A DNA stretch of 64,000 bases from Pollutimonas bauzanensis (GTDB lineage: Bacteria > Pseudomonadota > Gammaproteobacteria > Burkholderiales > Burkholderiaceae_B): NCBI RefSeq assembly GCF_900129885.1, contig NZ_FQXE01000002.1, positions 124,001 through 188,000 of the forward strand. Direction: 5' to 3'. Positions 1 through 12,500 of this stretch are shown here, one piece after another. A program made the translations under genes and the position numbers. The first letter of the stretch is position 1. Each line of letters starts with the position of its first letter. Under the pieces are notes generated by a model. That model ran no database searches and was not told the DNA's origin. It saw only the letters and a program-made list of their open reading frames with translations.

Positions 1-2
1 GC

Positions 3-770
3 GGCCTGCCTTTATCATTCGAGCACGCGACCTTCACCTACCCTGGCCGGAACACCCCCGCGCTGCAGGACGTAAGCCTGGAGCTCGCGGCCGGCGCCAC
101 ACTGGCCGTGGTCGGCCCATCGGGCGCCGGGAAAAGCACTCTGGCCAGCATGCTGCTGCGTTTCTGGGATCCGCAGCGCGGCGCCGTGCGCATCGACGGC
201 GTGGACCTGCGCGAGCTGACGCTGGACGCGCTGTATGCCCGCATCGCCCTGGTGGCGCAAGATACATGGCTGCTCAATGGCTCTCTGGAAGACAATATCC
301 GCCTGGCCCGCCCGAATGCCAGCGCCGCGGAGTTGGCGCTGGCGGTGGAACAGGCGGTGCTGGCGGATTTTGTCGCCGCCTTGCCCGACGGCCTGGCCAC
401 CAAAGTGGGCGAACGCGGCGTGGCCCTGTCGGGAGGGCAGCGCCAGCGCATAGCCATTGCACGCGCCTTCCTGCGCGACGCGCCCATCCTCATCCTGGAC
501 GAAGCCACCTCGCACCTGGACGCCATCAGCGAGGCGCAGGTGCATGAAGCGCTGGCTCGCCTCATGCGCCATCGCACCACGCTGATCATAGCCCACCGCC
601 TCTCGACTATCCGGCAGGCGGACGCCATCGCGGTCGTCGATGCCGGCCGCATCGTGGAATACGGAACGCATGCGCAGCTGCTGGCGCGGGATGGCGCATA
701 CGCTCATCTGGTGGGCCGGCAACTGACGGCTGCGCGGCGGAACAGCAACCGCATCCAATCCGTTGACTGA
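3..770 (+). CDS. ABC exporter, C-terminal ATP-binding domain (5' end outside window)
   Basis: The reading frame is open from base 3, so this is the C-terminal nucleotide-binding domain of an ABC transporter, probably a fused permease-ATPase exporter of the MsbA/CydC type. Visible in order: an A-loop region (FTYPG), Walker A GPSGAGKST, Q-loop VAQDTWLL, signature [14 protein letters not shown], Walker B ILILDEATSHLD, and the switch histidine in IIAHRLSTI. The D-loop SHLD is intact, so the ATPase should be active. Membrane segments would lie upstream of the window, and the substrate cannot be read from this part. The gene ends at TGA 770 just before a hairpin. Family assignment is firm; the subfamily is inference. 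Confidence 0.9.
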   Translation, partial: GLPLSFEHATFTYPGRNTPALQDVSLELAAGATLAVVGPSGAGKSTLASMLLRFWDPQRGAVRIDGVDLRELTLDALYARIALVAQDTWLLNGSLEDNIRLARPNASAAELALAVEQAVLADFVAALPDGLATKVGERGVALSGGQRQRIAIARAFLRDAPILILDEATSHLDAISEAQVHEALARLMRHRTTLIIAHRLSTIRQADAIAVVDAGRIVEYGTHAQLLARDGAYAHLVGRQLTAARRNSNRIQSVD

Positions 771-777
771 TAAAAAG

Positions 778-804
778 GTATTCCCGTTCGGAAAACGGGA
801 ATAC
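778..804 (-). terminator. Intrinsic terminator, best read on the minus strand
   Basis: A perfect inverted repeat with 11-base arms (GTATTCCCGTT and AACGGGAATAC) and a 5-base loop. On the minus strand the stem is followed by CCTTTTTATC, a U-tract; on the plus strand there is none. It would stop minus-strand transcription, such as read-through from the adhesin operon, before it enters the ABC gene. Its plus-strand stem may also stabilise the ABC transcript end. Confidence 0.6.
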
Positions 805-927
805 ACCTGGCTAGGCATCAGTTCGATGGTAGCTGCCGACACTGTGGAGTCTGCTCCAGGCAATGAGCCATAATTGCTCTCTTGAGAACACAAACCTCTA
901 ATTAAGTGTCTCAGGGGAACATTAATT

Positions 928-1254
928 ATGGAACACCCAATTCCTTTGCCCGTGGAGCGTGCTATCCGGAAACTCGGCAACGACATCTCCCTGGCGCGCA
1001 GGCGGCGCCACATCTCCCAAGCCTCGCTTGCCGAGCGCATGGGCGCGTCCCTGTCCACCGTGCGCCGAATGGAGAAAGGCGATGTCAAGGTGCCCATCCA
1101 TTTCTTCGCCCGAGCCCTGCATGTCTTTGGCAAAATCCAGGCGCTCGAGCGTCTGCTGGACACACCGAACGACGAAATCGGACTGACATTGATGGACGAG
1201 AACTTGCCCAAGCGCGTGCGCAGCAAGTCCGGCGGCTCTTCGGGAGCGCTGTGA
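928..1254 (+). CDS. XRE-family helix-turn-helix regulator (HipB-like)
   Basis: A 108-residue protein with one XRE-type helix-turn-helix at about residues 20-75 (ISLARRRRHISQASLAERMG then STVRRMEKG). The tail includes ENLPKRVRSKSG, which resembles HipB-style antitoxins that pair with a HipA kinase. No hipA follows; the next 600 bases hold only transposase debris, so it may be an orphan antitoxin-like regulator. The ATG at 928 is preceded by CAGGGGAAC, a good ribosome site. An imperfect inverted repeat (TTGAGAACAC ... GTGTCTCAGG, about 873-916) sits upstream and could be its operator. DNA binding is well supported; function is inference. Confidence 0.8.
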   Translation: MEHPIPLPVERAIRKLGNDISLARRRRHISQASLAERMGASLSTVRRMEKGDVKVPIHFFARALHVFGKIQALERLLDTPNDEIGLTLMDENLPKRVRSKSGGSSGAL

Positions 1255-1329
1255 TGGCGATCGCCGCACCGAGCCGCCAACAAGTGTTGGGCTGCGCGCA
1301 TACGAACTGGACGACTTCGCGGCAGCTTT

Positions 1330-1560
1330 CGAGCATGAACAGATAGCCGAAACTGCTGCTCTCCTCTGCAAGAGGTAAAAGAGTTACTGTCTTGCCCACG
1401 ACCCCAGCCGCAACCTTGAAGAGCTGACGGATCCCGACGCACGCTCGATGATCTCCCAGGCCAAGGGATCAGGTCTGGTCGGCTACAACGTATAGACGGC
1501 TGTCGATGCAGAGCATCATCTGATCCGACTTTACAACGCATAGGCAAGGTGGCTGACGGC
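1330..1560 (+). pseudogene. Decayed IS1182-type transposase fragment
   Basis: No intact gene lies between 1255 and 1846. Translating 1400-1530 gives fragments such as LTDPDARSM, GSGLVGYNV, then a TAG stop, then TAVDAEHHLI. This order matches the central part of IS1182-family transposases, where the text normally reads VGYNVQTAVD; the stop replaces the expected glutamine codon (CAG to TAG). Flanking stretches are out of frame. I see no clean inverted ends. The remaining bases up to 1846 show nothing I can name. Confidence 0.45.
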
Positions 1561-1846
1561 GTATGATCAATGGCGTACTCCCCTGCCGAACGCTGCATGC
1601 GCCCAAGCTGCCAATACGTTTCCACACAGCCTCGGCCAGGAGCGGACGTACACCGATATCGCTTTGCCCGCAAGCTGACAGCACATCCAGCGGCTGAGGC
1701 CCCGAGGTATCCGAAACTGTGCCGCGCCGGCTTGAAGTCCGGTAGCCTCCCGTCTATATCGAAAGTATCACTGGCCCTTGCCGTGATGTGGATTCCCTCT
1801 CGTGATGCGCTTGCGCTGCCTCGGCGAGGTCAAATATTGCCAATCG

Positions 1847-3532
1847 CTAGAAAATCTGCCAGGCCACGCGGGCGGTGATGACGTAGCGGCCCTGATCCGG
1901 CACCACGATATTGGCCGCCCGGCCCACGGTGATGTTGAAGTCGACCGACTTGAGCAGGCGGGCGTCCAGGCCTACGCCCAGCGACGAAATCTGCTGGTTC
2001 GGCGTACCGGCGGTGCGCACTGTGCCGGTATCGCCGAACACAAAGCCGCTGACGTCGCCCCGGATGCGATGGTGCCATTCCAGGTTGGCGAAGTAGCCAT
2101 TGTCGCCCGCCACCACGCCGACGGGGTAGCCGCGCACAGTGGTTGCGCCCCCCAGTTGCAGCAACAGGCTGGGCGACAGGATTTTGGCGCTGGTCTGCTG
2201 AGCGCTGGCCCGCAGGAGCGTGTACTGCGCGCCGGAAACCTTTTCGATCCAGCTACCGTTGAAAGCCCAGATATTGGCGCTGCGATGACCGCTCAAGCTG
2301 GATTCCATGCGGTTGTTGCTGTTGGTGACGCTCAAACTGAGGCTGCGGTCCTCGTACAGACCGCTGGCGAACAGGCCCACCGTTGCGCTTTTGACCTTTT
2401 CCTCGCTCAGGCGCGCGCCCAGGATATCGTTCGTGCTCTTGCTGACGCCGCCGGCCAGGGTGCCGTCGAACCACCACGCGCCTTTTTGCAGCAGCGGCTG
2501 CCTAAACACAATCTGCCCGCTGCGCGCGCGGCCCTTGACGTCGAAATCTTCGTAGGGCCCGGATACGACGCGGCTATCCAGATCGCTGTAAGACACGCCC
2601 AGGCGGCCGCCCTGCCGGTTGACCGGTATCGTGTAGTTGATCGAGGCGGAATCCGAACCGTCGGAATGCAGATAGTACAAGCCGAGCCGGTCGCCGATGC
2701 CAATCGGACTGTTCCAGGCGCCGTCCAGGCCGACCTGGTTGCGTCCTACGCTGCGCGAGCCTTCATTGCCGGCGAATACGCGCAATTGATAAGGCGGCAG
2801 CTGATGGGCTTGCAGCATCAGATCGGTGTAGCCGAACGACGCGCCTGGACGCAGGCGCGCATCCAGGCGCATGTCGTTGCTATGGTTGAAAAGCTCGATG
2901 CGGCGTTCGAGCTTGGCGGTGTCCAGCGGTTCGCCGGGCTCGATTTCCAGCCAATTGACCAGCCAGGAATCACGGACGTTGCGGTTATCGACGACGGATA
3001 CCTTGCCCAGCCTGCCTTCGACCAGTTCGATGCGCACGGCCCCGCCGACGACTTTCTGCGGCGGCAGGATGGCGCGCGCCGTCAGGATGCCGCGCTTGCG
3101 ATACAACGCGTTGATCTCCTGCACGATGATCTGCAAGCCGTCGTAGTTGATGGGCTGGCCCACATAGCGCGCGCGGATGGCGTCCAGGTCCTGGTCGCTC
3201 AAGTAGCTGCTGGGATCGAAGTCCAGACGCTTGAGCTCGAAGCTGGCGGTGGCGCGCGAACTTGCCGCGGGAGGCTTGGACTGTTCGTCGCGGATCACGG
3301 GCTCGGGCGTCTCGGGCGCGGGAACACGCTCTTCGAGATAGCCGCGCTGCATTTCCTGACTGCGCTGCAGCGCGCCGGCGTCGGGGAATATGTCGATCGC
3401 GCCGGGCACGGCTTGCGCATGCGCGGCGGAAGCCGTAATGACCGTGGCGGCCAGCAGCGGCAGCAATAGCGCTGCGGCACGCGGCTTCGATGATGCCGCG
3501 TGCGCGCGGCTGGAACGGTTTTCCATCTTCAT
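1847..3532 (-). CDS. TpsB outer-membrane transporter (FhaC/ShlB family) for the adjacent adhesin
   Basis: A 561-residue two-partner secretion transporter that should move the upstream adhesin across the outer membrane. Visible features: a signal peptide (hydrophobic LLLPLLAATVITASAAHA, cleavage near residue 38), a proline-rich linker, POTRA region about residues 85-240, then a beta-barrel ending in the aromatic residue Phe (VAWQIF). The L6-loop motif appears as TTVRGYPVG, and a FGDTGTV strand follows. The start chosen is ATG 3532, giving MKMENRSS; a longer open frame upstream overlaps the adhesin and lacks a signal peptide at its head. The adhesin stop lies 7 bases away, so translation is probably coupled. 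Length and motifs are normal for the family. Confidence 0.92.
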   Translation of the reverse strand: MKMENRSSRAHAASSKPRAAALLLPLLAATVITASAAHAQAVPGAIDIFPDAGALQRSQEMQRGYLEERVPAPETPEPVIRDEQSKPPAASSRATASFELKRLDFDPSSYLSDQDLDAIRARYVGQPINYDGLQIIVQEINALYRKRGILTARAILPPQKVVGGAVRIELVEGRLGKVSVVDNRNVRDSWLVNWLEIEPGEPLDTAKLERRIELFNHSNDMRLDARLRPGASFGYTDLMLQAHQLPPYQLRVFAGNEGSRSVGRNQVGLDGAWNSPIGIGDRLGLYYLHSDGSDSASINYTIPVNRQGGRLGVSYSDLDSRVVSGPYEDFDVKGRARSGQIVFRQPLLQKGAWWFDGTLAGGVSKSTNDILGARLSEEKVKSATVGLFASGLYEDRSLSLSVTNSNNRMESSLSGHRSANIWAFNGSWIEKVSGAQYTLLRASAQQTSAKILSPSLLLQLGGATTVRGYPVGVVAGDNGYFANLEWHHRIRGDVSGFVFGDTGTVRTAGTPNQQISSLGVGLDARLLKSVDFNITVGRAANIVVPDQGRYVITARVAWQIF

Positions 3533-3539
3533 GCTTGAT

Positions 3540-6500
3540 TCATTGCGCGTATGGCTCGCTTGCTGGATCCGCCATGGAGACATCGCGCACGGTATTGACG
3601 ATGCCGCGGCCGTCGCGATAGTCTTCGGGACGATCGGGGTCGCCCGCCACGGCGGGATGGACGCCGGTGGGCATCGAGCCGTGCAACACCTTGCGCAGAT
3701 AGCGCAGGCTGTCGGTCGCGAACCACGGCAACTGGCTTCCGATCTCCCGATCCGCACTGGTATCGTATACCGTAACGCCGCGGCTTCCGCCCAGCGAGTC
3801 CGTGGAGTTGCGTGCATGCGGACCGAACTGCGTCACGAGGGCGCTGGTATAGAATTGGTTGCCGTCCTGTCCCAGCAAGAAGCTTTGGTTAGGCTCGTAC
3901 AGTTGCATGGCGACATTGGGCACCGAGGTGATGTCGCGGCCGTTCATCAGGATGCGGCCCGCGGGCGTGTCATAGCGCATCACATTGCTGATGTAGCCGT
4001 CGGCGATGCCATTGTGATACGCGTTAGTCTCGATCATGGCATTCTTGGTCCACAGGCGGGTGAAATCCACGGCCTCGGGGGCGTCGATCTTCAGGTCGAC
4101 GTTCGATGCCATGGGATGCCCGCCCTCGCCGGCGTCGTATCCGGTGACATCCAGGGTCAGCCTGCGGCCGGCGGTAGGCCTGAGTTTGCCGGTGAACGAA
4201 TCGGCTTGCACGGTCAGCGACGAGCCGATGCCGACGTCCCCCAATTCCACGTTGCCCCGCGAACGGATGTTGAAAACATTGAGCGTGCCGCGCTGGATCG
4301 ACATGCCACTTGCCGATTCCAGCGTCATCGCTCCCCCGACGTTCACCTCGCCCAGGCCGGCGAAGCCGCCGCTGTTGATGGCCAAGCTCCCCTCGGTTGC
4401 CAGCGTATTGGCCCGCACATCGCCCCCGGCGGTCAGCGTGGTATTGCGGCCGCTCACCATGGTGTCGAAAGAGATCTGGCCGGCGGTGACGTTGATGTCG
4501 TTGGCGCCGGTGAATACGCCGCCGCCGGCGCCCGAAAGGCCGCCGGCCAGGCGTGCGTTGATGCTGCCGCCGCTACGAAGATTCAGATAGTCGATATCGC
4601 CCGACGCGGTCAGCGTGGTGTCGCCGCCGGTCTGCATGGTTCCGAGCCGCATGTTCGCCGCGCTCAGGGTGCCGGCGCCTCCGGCGGTGCCGCTCTGCAG
4701 GGTCAGCGCGCCGCCGGCTTGCAGGTTGAGATTGCCGCCGACGTCCAGCGCGCCAATGCGCATATCGCCGTCCGTGGCGGCGGACATCCCGCGGTGGATA
4801 CGGACGGCGCCGATGTCCAGCGATCCGCTGCGCGCATCCAGCCCGCCCCAGATATCGCCCGTGCCCATCGAGAGCTCGCCGCCGGCGTGTGCGGTCATGT
4901 CGGAATCGATGGCGGCGTTGCCGACCTGCAGCGTGCCGATGCGGGCATCGCCGCTGGCGAAGATGGCCGTAGCGCCGATGGTTTTCAGGTCGTCCACCGA
5001 CAGGCCGCCGCGCTTGGCGGCCAGGGAGGCGAAAGCAGCGGTGGAGACTTGTCCCAGCGCGGCTGCGCCGGCGTTGACGATAATGCCGCCGTTCGCCGAA
5101 AGCCGCGCCGCCGCCAGCGCGCCGCCGGCATTCAATGTCGCGCTGCCGCCCGCGAGAATGCTGTCAGCGGTCAGCGCGCCGCCGATATTAAGAATGGCGT
5201 CGCGCCCACCATTGATCGCGCTGCCTGTGCCCGCCCGCAAGTCGCCGTCGCTCACTGTCAGGCGCACATCGCGCGCGGCCCTGAGGCCGCCGTTATCGGC
5301 GACCAGGATTGCGCCGTTGGCCGCGGTGGCGATGAGGTCGCGGCCGGCGTTGATGTCGTTCAACGTCATTGCCGCGGCGCCGGTCGCCGTCAGGCGGATG
5401 TCACTGCCGGTGTCGCCGTCCGTGCCTGATTGCGCGCCGCCGTTGGAAACAAGCCGCCGCGCGGTGAAGTCGACGGAAGACAGAATATCGATAGTTCCGG
5501 CCGGGGTGGCCGCGCTCACGCTGCTCGCGGCAACATCGCCGGCCGCCACCAGGCCCAGCGCGATATCGCCCAGGCGCGTCGCGGCGTCGATGCTGCCGGC
5601 CGCGACGATGAAACGGCCGCCCGGCTCGCCGCCGATTCCGCTTCCATCGGACATGGCTCCCGAAGCGCCGCCGTTGATCACCAGCGCATCCCGGGCATAC
5701 ACATTTTCGCCCATGCCGAACGGCGATCCGCTGACGCCAAGGATCTTGCCATTTGCCGCGGTCAGCGCCACATTGGCGCCGCTCAGGTAGGCCACGGAGA
5801 TATCGCCGCTGCGGGCGCGCCATGTCGCCGAGCCGTCCGCGCCGGCGCGGCTGCCGGCCTGCATCGCGATGCTGCCTGCATCGATCGACATGTCTCCGTT
5901 GACCTTCAGGCTGCCTGCCGCATCGAAGGCTACGTGTGTGGTGTGGTCCACGGTCAGATCGCCGTCGACCTGCGCCGCACCCGTGAACACCAGTCCCGAG
6001 CCGCTGCTGTCCAGATGCGCATTGCCCCCCACACGCAGGCCTTCGGCCGGCAGATATGCGGCGGCGCCCGGCTGATCCACGGCATTGCGGCCCACGCCCA
6101 GCTGGAACGCATTGCCCAGATAAAGATCGCCGCCCACGATGCCACTGACGTAGCCCGCCTGCGCCGGCCCGCCAACATTGACCAGCAAGGGCTGCGACGG
6201 GTCGAAGCCGTACACCGAGCCCGTGGTATTGAATTGCAGGTACTGCGCGGCCAGCGACGCCACGCCGGCGCCGCCGATGGCATTGCGGCTATACACATTG
6301 CCCATGCCCGGCGCCGTATCCGATGTCGTCAGCGACAGCACCCGCGAGGCATACAGATCGTAGAAGCTCAGGTCGCCGCGCAGGGCCGACAAATACATAT
6401 CGCCCATGCCACTGGCGTCGCCGCTGCGCGCAGCTTCCAGCAAGCCGCCGATAGCCAGGCTCATGGCGCGATCGGCGCTTCCTATGGAACCGACGCCGTT

Positions 6501-9500
6501 CTGCAGCACCAGGTTGTTGCCCGTGGTGATCGCATCGGCGCCTTCGGCCGCGACGTTGGACATGCCGGTCATGCTGGTCAGATGGATGTCCCGGCCGGCA
6601 TTCAACCCGGCAATGGGCAGACTGTCCTTGGCCTGGATGTAGATGTCGGTGCCCGCGCTGGCGGACAAGCCGCCCAGCACGTTGACGAATATCGGCGCGG
6701 TCTGCTTCACATCGAACGCAACCAGGCGGCATGCCGCATCCATCGTCGAACAGCTGGCGTCGACCTCGCCGTTGCGTTCGAACACCTGGTTGATGATATC
6801 GCCCGCTGAACTCGCACCGGCCAGCGCCGCTTTCTGTTCGGCGCTCAAGCTGGACGCTCCGCCCGACGACAGATCGAAGTGCACGGCGTCGGCCAGTTCG
6901 CCGACGCTGGCGCTGGCGTTGGCGGCGTTCAGGATCACTTTCTTGCCCGACACGTTGACATCGTCCACCACGGTAACAGAGCCGCTGGCCGGCGCAAGCG
7001 CGGCATTATTGATCGAGTAGAGCAGCGCGTCGCTCGTCCAGTATTGGCCGCGCGTCATGCCATCGATCTGCCCGGCGCTGGCGGTATACGAGAAATTCTG
7101 GTCGTAGCCGTTCTGCCAACCCGGCTCCGTGCCGTCCAGCGCTTGCGAGAGATAGTCGCGCAGCGTCTGATAACGGTTCTGCGCAAACGCCTGTACCGTC
7201 ATGCCCGCCGCGTCGGCCTGGGGCTGCATCATGCGCGCGCCGTCGCTGGACAAAGTGAAGGCCTCGCCATCGGCCGATAGCGAGCCCATGGCCAACAGTG
7301 ACCAGTAATTGGCGTACTGCGCGTTGACGCCATCCTGATAAGGCGCCACGGTAGATGCATAGCCGGCTGACTGGGTGATATCGTCCGCGCTGCTGCCCGT
7401 GCGCTTGTCCAGCAGATTCAGCTTGTCCCACTCCTCGGCCAGTTCCGCACTGCGGTCGGACGCCGCCATGCCGCGGCCGTCGCGTATGGAGCCCAGCCGC
7501 GCTTCCAGGCTCACGTCGCCATCGTCCGATTTGACGTGGCCTATATACATATCGCCATCGATCTGGGTCAGCGCAATGTCGCCATAGGCCGCCGCGTTAA
7601 TGATGCCGCCGGCGATCGCGCCGCTCTGCAAGCGGGTCGACATTGCGTTCAGCCGCAGTGGCGCGTTCAGCGCGCCGATGCTGCCGTCGTCGCTGGCCAG
7701 CGTGATATTGCGGCCGCTGACGACGGGCAGCGTGGAGCCCGGGTCCAGCGCCAGCATGCTGTTGGCGCTGCGCAGCATCACGTCGCTGCCCGCATCCGTG
7801 GCGATCCGCGACAGATACGCATCGGCGCCGTCCAGCGACAGCCCGATGTCGCCAGTGCGCGTGACCGCGCTGACGCTGTTGGCGTTCGGCGCGCCCTCGG
7901 CCGGCAGGGTCAAGGTGGCGCGCAGCGGCGAGGCAATGTCGCCGATGCCGGCATCGGCGTTCAAGACCAGCGACTGGGTCTGGATCGAGCCGTCGCTGGT
8001 GGCGGTGATGGTCGCCCCCGCGCCAGTGGCGGCGATTGTGGTCAGGCCGTTGCCGTTCCGGATATTCCCGCCAACGACCACCGATCCCTTGGACGCGATA
8101 TCGACCAATCCGCTGGTGTTGGCGCCGGTGAAGGCGATGTTGATCGGGTAATCGGCCTTGACGCTGCTGGTGGCCTGGATGCTGACCTGCGTGGGTACGT
8201 ACCAGTTCCACGTCAGGGCGCCGTTCGCCGAATAGCCTTCCTGGTAGGTGTCGCCGATGGAAGAGCCGGTGATCTTCTCCTGGAACGCGGTATCTTTCAA
8301 CGACAGATCATTCATCAGCCCCGAGGTCAGCGACCAGATGTCCGCATAGGTGTTGGGCTGATTCTGCGGCAGTGGGACAAAGCTCCAGTCGCCAACCTTG
8401 TTTTCGAAATAGCCGGACGCGCCGTTTTCGTTCAGGAACGAGCGCGCCAATTCGGCGGAGTATGTCCACCAGTAGCGCTCGCCCGTCTTGGGATTGTAGG
8501 TCGCGGTGTTGCCGGCGCTGCTGACATCCGCCGTCAGGCCGGCGTAATCGGCGGCCGTGGCGCTGGTGTAGGTCTGTGTGCCTTCGCCCAGCTTGTACAC
8601 ATACCATGTCGTCAGCGCGCGGCCCTCATCGTCCGTCTTCAGCGTGTCGGTGATCTTGACGACGCCAACGTTGCCGTTGCCGGTGTTGATGTCGCGCGTC
8701 ACCAGCGCGGTGTCCGTATCGTTGCGAACGGTCACGTGCGCATAGCCGTCGCTGACCGAAATATTGGCAGTGCCGCCGGGATTGGTGTTGATGATCGCGC
8801 CTTGCAGCGACACGGACCCACCGCCGCCGCCGGAGACGTTGTCCATCACCAGTTTCTTGGTGTTGGGATTGTAATAGACGTCGATCAGCGTGTCGTCGCT
8901 TGCAATCACGGCGTTGCTCGGATATTTGTAGGTGCCGTCGCTGGCGCGATACTGCGCCGCGTAGGGCCGGCACGTCACGTCGTCGATACACGCGATCAGA
9001 TCGACCGACACCGGCGTGCCGTTCGCGTCCACGCCCGCGTTGATCATCACCGGGGCGATGCTGGCCGAAAAATCGGTATCCAGGCCAACCTTCAGCGTGC
9101 CGTTCATATTGATGAACTTGGCGTTGATCACCGCGGTGGTTCCCACCTTGGTCACTGTGTTCGACGGATTCTGCGGCGACAGCGTCTGGATGTTGTTGGT
9201 CGTGGACCGCACGCCCACCGTCGGATATTGATAGCGCCCGTTATAGAAGTTGATGTCGGGGCCGTAGTCGCGGATGTAATCGCTGGACGAGCCGTAATCG
9301 CCTTTGACAAAATTCGAAGGGTAGAAGTACATATAGCCCGTGCCCGTCTGGCCGCTGGCGTTGCCGGCAGGCGGGTTGCCCGCCAGGCACGCGCTGAACG
9401 CGGCCGAGCTCAGGCCCGCACAACCGTACTCGCCGGCCAGGTAATTCACGACGTAGGTCACGGCCTCGTTGGCCGTCGCGGGCAGGCCTGTACCCAGGAT

Positions 9501-12500
9501 GCCGCCGCCGAGCAGATTCCCGGGCGTCAGCTGATAGATAGTGCCGTCGGACGAAACGTATTCGTTTTCCGGCGCGCCGCCCAGGAATTTGCCAGCCAGC
9601 GGCGTATCGACGATATAGGCGCCGTTGGGCAGCAGAATCGTCTGCTGGTTGACGCTGATCGCGCCGAACTGGCCCAGGTCGCCGTACTTGTTGGCGATAT
9701 AGAGCGAGCCGCCGCGGTTTTCCAGCGTGTCGGTCAGAAAGATCGACGGTACGACGCCGGACGACTGCGCGGCATCGAAGTTGTTCACGATCTGGATCGA
9801 CGGCGCCTGGTCCCGACCCACCTGCTGCATGTTGTTCGCCTGGTAGGACGCCGTGGGCTTGGCGCTGCCGGTGAACTTGATATTGCCGCCCGTCGCGTTC
9901 GGTATAAACAGCTTGTCGACGATCAGGAATTTGGAACTGTCGTTCGTCAGCAGTATCTGCGGCCCGCCATAGGCCGACAGGCTGCCCGAACCGGAAAATG
10001 TTCCGGCGTTGACCTCGATGTTGCCCGCGGCCGCCATCGTATCGCCGACCTCGACCGCCTGCACCGATGTGGTGGGCGCCAGGCCGCGTCCTTGCAGCGT
10101 ATTGGACAGCGCAGTCAGCGCGTCGATGCTGCCGCGGATTTCCAGCCTGGTTTGTTCGTCTGTGGATTGATCCAACAATGCCGTCAGCCGCGAGATCTGG
10201 TCTTGCAACTGGCCTACCGGCATATACGATGCCATGTCGGTGTACGAAACATTGTCCGCGGTGACATTGCCATTCGCATCGATGTGCAGGCTGGCCAGAT
10301 GCCGCGAGCCGGCCACCGCCGAGCCGTTCATCGTTACCGATTGCGACCCGGACTCGCTTGTCGCGCTGTCGCTGTTTGTAGTGCCTATGCCGACGATGCG
10401 ATAGTGGCCATCGCCCTGCGCGTTGGTTTTCACCACGCCGGCCAAGGCGCCGAGCAGCGTGTCGCGCACGCTGGTCAGCTTGGCGCCGGCATTCACCACC
10501 ACACTGCCGATATTGTCGATGATCGCGCGGGCGTAAGGCGTGGCATCGGTGATTGCGCCATCCGAGTACACCGCGTTGATGGCGTTGGCCTTGAGGCTGT
10601 TCTGGTACGCGGCCTGGTCGCCGCGGCCGGTCGCGATGCTCAGATCGCCCCAGGCGTTCACCGTGGCGTTGTCGTCCACGAGAATGCTTTGATTCGATGT
10701 GATCGTGCTGACCGCGCTGCCGCTGGACGCGCCGGCCAGGCCGTAGCCATGCGCGTACGAATTGTTCGATACGTCGATCAGGCTATAGGTGCCCAGGTCC
10801 AGGTCGCCCACGCTGTCCAGCGCGGCGCCCTTGCCGATCTTCAACGTATTGGTCGCGGTCACCGTGGTCTTGGAATCGCTGGACATGCCCGTGACTGCGC
10901 CGCCGCCGCTGCTGCTGGTCTGATCCGAGGCCGCGATATGCGTGGCCGCGATGGCCGAGAAACGGCCGGGCGAGGTGATGGGGTCGCCGACGACCGCGAG
11001 TTCGCTGTTCGCGCCGACCGACACATTGCTTTGCGTTTCGATGACGTTGACACTGGAGACGCCCGATCCCGCCAACACGCCGCCGCTGCCGCCTTCCGCA
11101 TTGGGTTCGGTGCCGCTCTCGATGACCACGTTCAGTGCGTCGATATCGATGTCCGCCGCGTGCAGCCGGACGTTGTCGCCGATTCTGGCGTTGACCTTGT
11201 AGTTGACGGCGCCGTAGGACGACGCGCCGCTGGAACCCGCGATAGACCCCTGTATCGAATTGGAGTGGCTGAAGAACCGCCCCGTGTGCCGGGCGTCGAC
11301 CACGACTTCGCCCGCCATCAGCGGCTGCGTCACGCCATAGTCCAGCGCAACCTTGGTCAACAGGCCGTCGGTGCGCAGCGTCGCCGCATATTGGCTGGCG
11401 CCGGACGCTATCTCCGCGGTCGTCGTGCCTCTGCTTGTTGTAGTGGCGTCGGCCGCGGCGCCCGCGATCAGGCCGCCCGACCCGCTGATGGCCCACGCCG
11501 TATTGCTTTCCGTGCCGGCGGCCAGGACCTTGATTGCGCCGCCGCGCACCGCCAGCGCCTGGTTGTTGCTGTCGACCAGGATAGCGCTGATTGCGCCCTG
11601 GCCCAGGCGGGCGGTCGTCGTCGTGTCGGAGGTGGCGCGGGCGACGTTGCCGCCTGCGCCCAGGGCCCCCACCGACACGCCCGACGCACTGGCATATTGC
11701 GAGGAATTGCCTTCGGCGGAAATCGTCACATCGCTCATGGGCAATACGACGTTATCCAGCACCTCGGCCGTGACCGAGCCGGTGTTGCCGGCCGTGGCGC
11801 TGGACCCATTGATGCTGGCCACCAGCGCGCCACCGGAAGCAAAGGAGGTCGAACTGGCGCTGTAGCTGTTGGCGGCGACCAGATTGCGCGCAATCACATC
11901 CAGCGTGCCGAACGTCAGTTGATTGTCCGCGTCCAGCCCGATGCCGCCAAAAACGGCGTTGCTGCCCACCGTGGCGCGGGTCGCGCCGGACACATTGGCC
12001 TCGGTCTCGGTCGCGCCGACCTGGAGACCGCCCGACAGCCCGACGCCATAGCCTTCGGCGACCACCTGCGGTGTCCGGCTCGCCTGGACAGTCACACCGC
12101 CGTATGCGCCCACCATCGTACCGTCGCCTATCGACGCCGTGACGTTCATGGAGTCTGAACTGCTGGCGCGGTTCACGCCCACGGCGCCGTACAGGCCGCC
12201 GGACGCCGCGTATACCGCGGTGAAAATCCTGCCGCTGCTCGATGCGTCCACCGCCACGGAGTTGGCATTGAGCACGGCCGATGGACGGTTGTCGGCATTC
12301 AGCGCCGCCCAGGTCGAGCCCGACTTGCCCGCCGACAGCACGACAACGCCCACACCCGCCGTGCCGCCTATCGAGACGTTGGCGTTCCTGGCGTCCAGTG
12401 TGGTGCTGTCGCTGGCCTTGACCGAAACCGCGCCGTCCACATTCGCAACGCCGCCCACATTGGCGATCACATTGTCGGAAATCCAGCCGACACCCACATT

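Noticed and set aside
7536-12158. A 1,540-residue plus-strand open frame opposite the adhesin
   Set aside because: Its translation is His/Arg/Ala/Asp-rich with no domain, and it is the antisense image of repetitive high-GC adhesin codons. The same holds for 1802-3469, 3390-5429, 12618-14186, 14304-16166 and 17277-21245.
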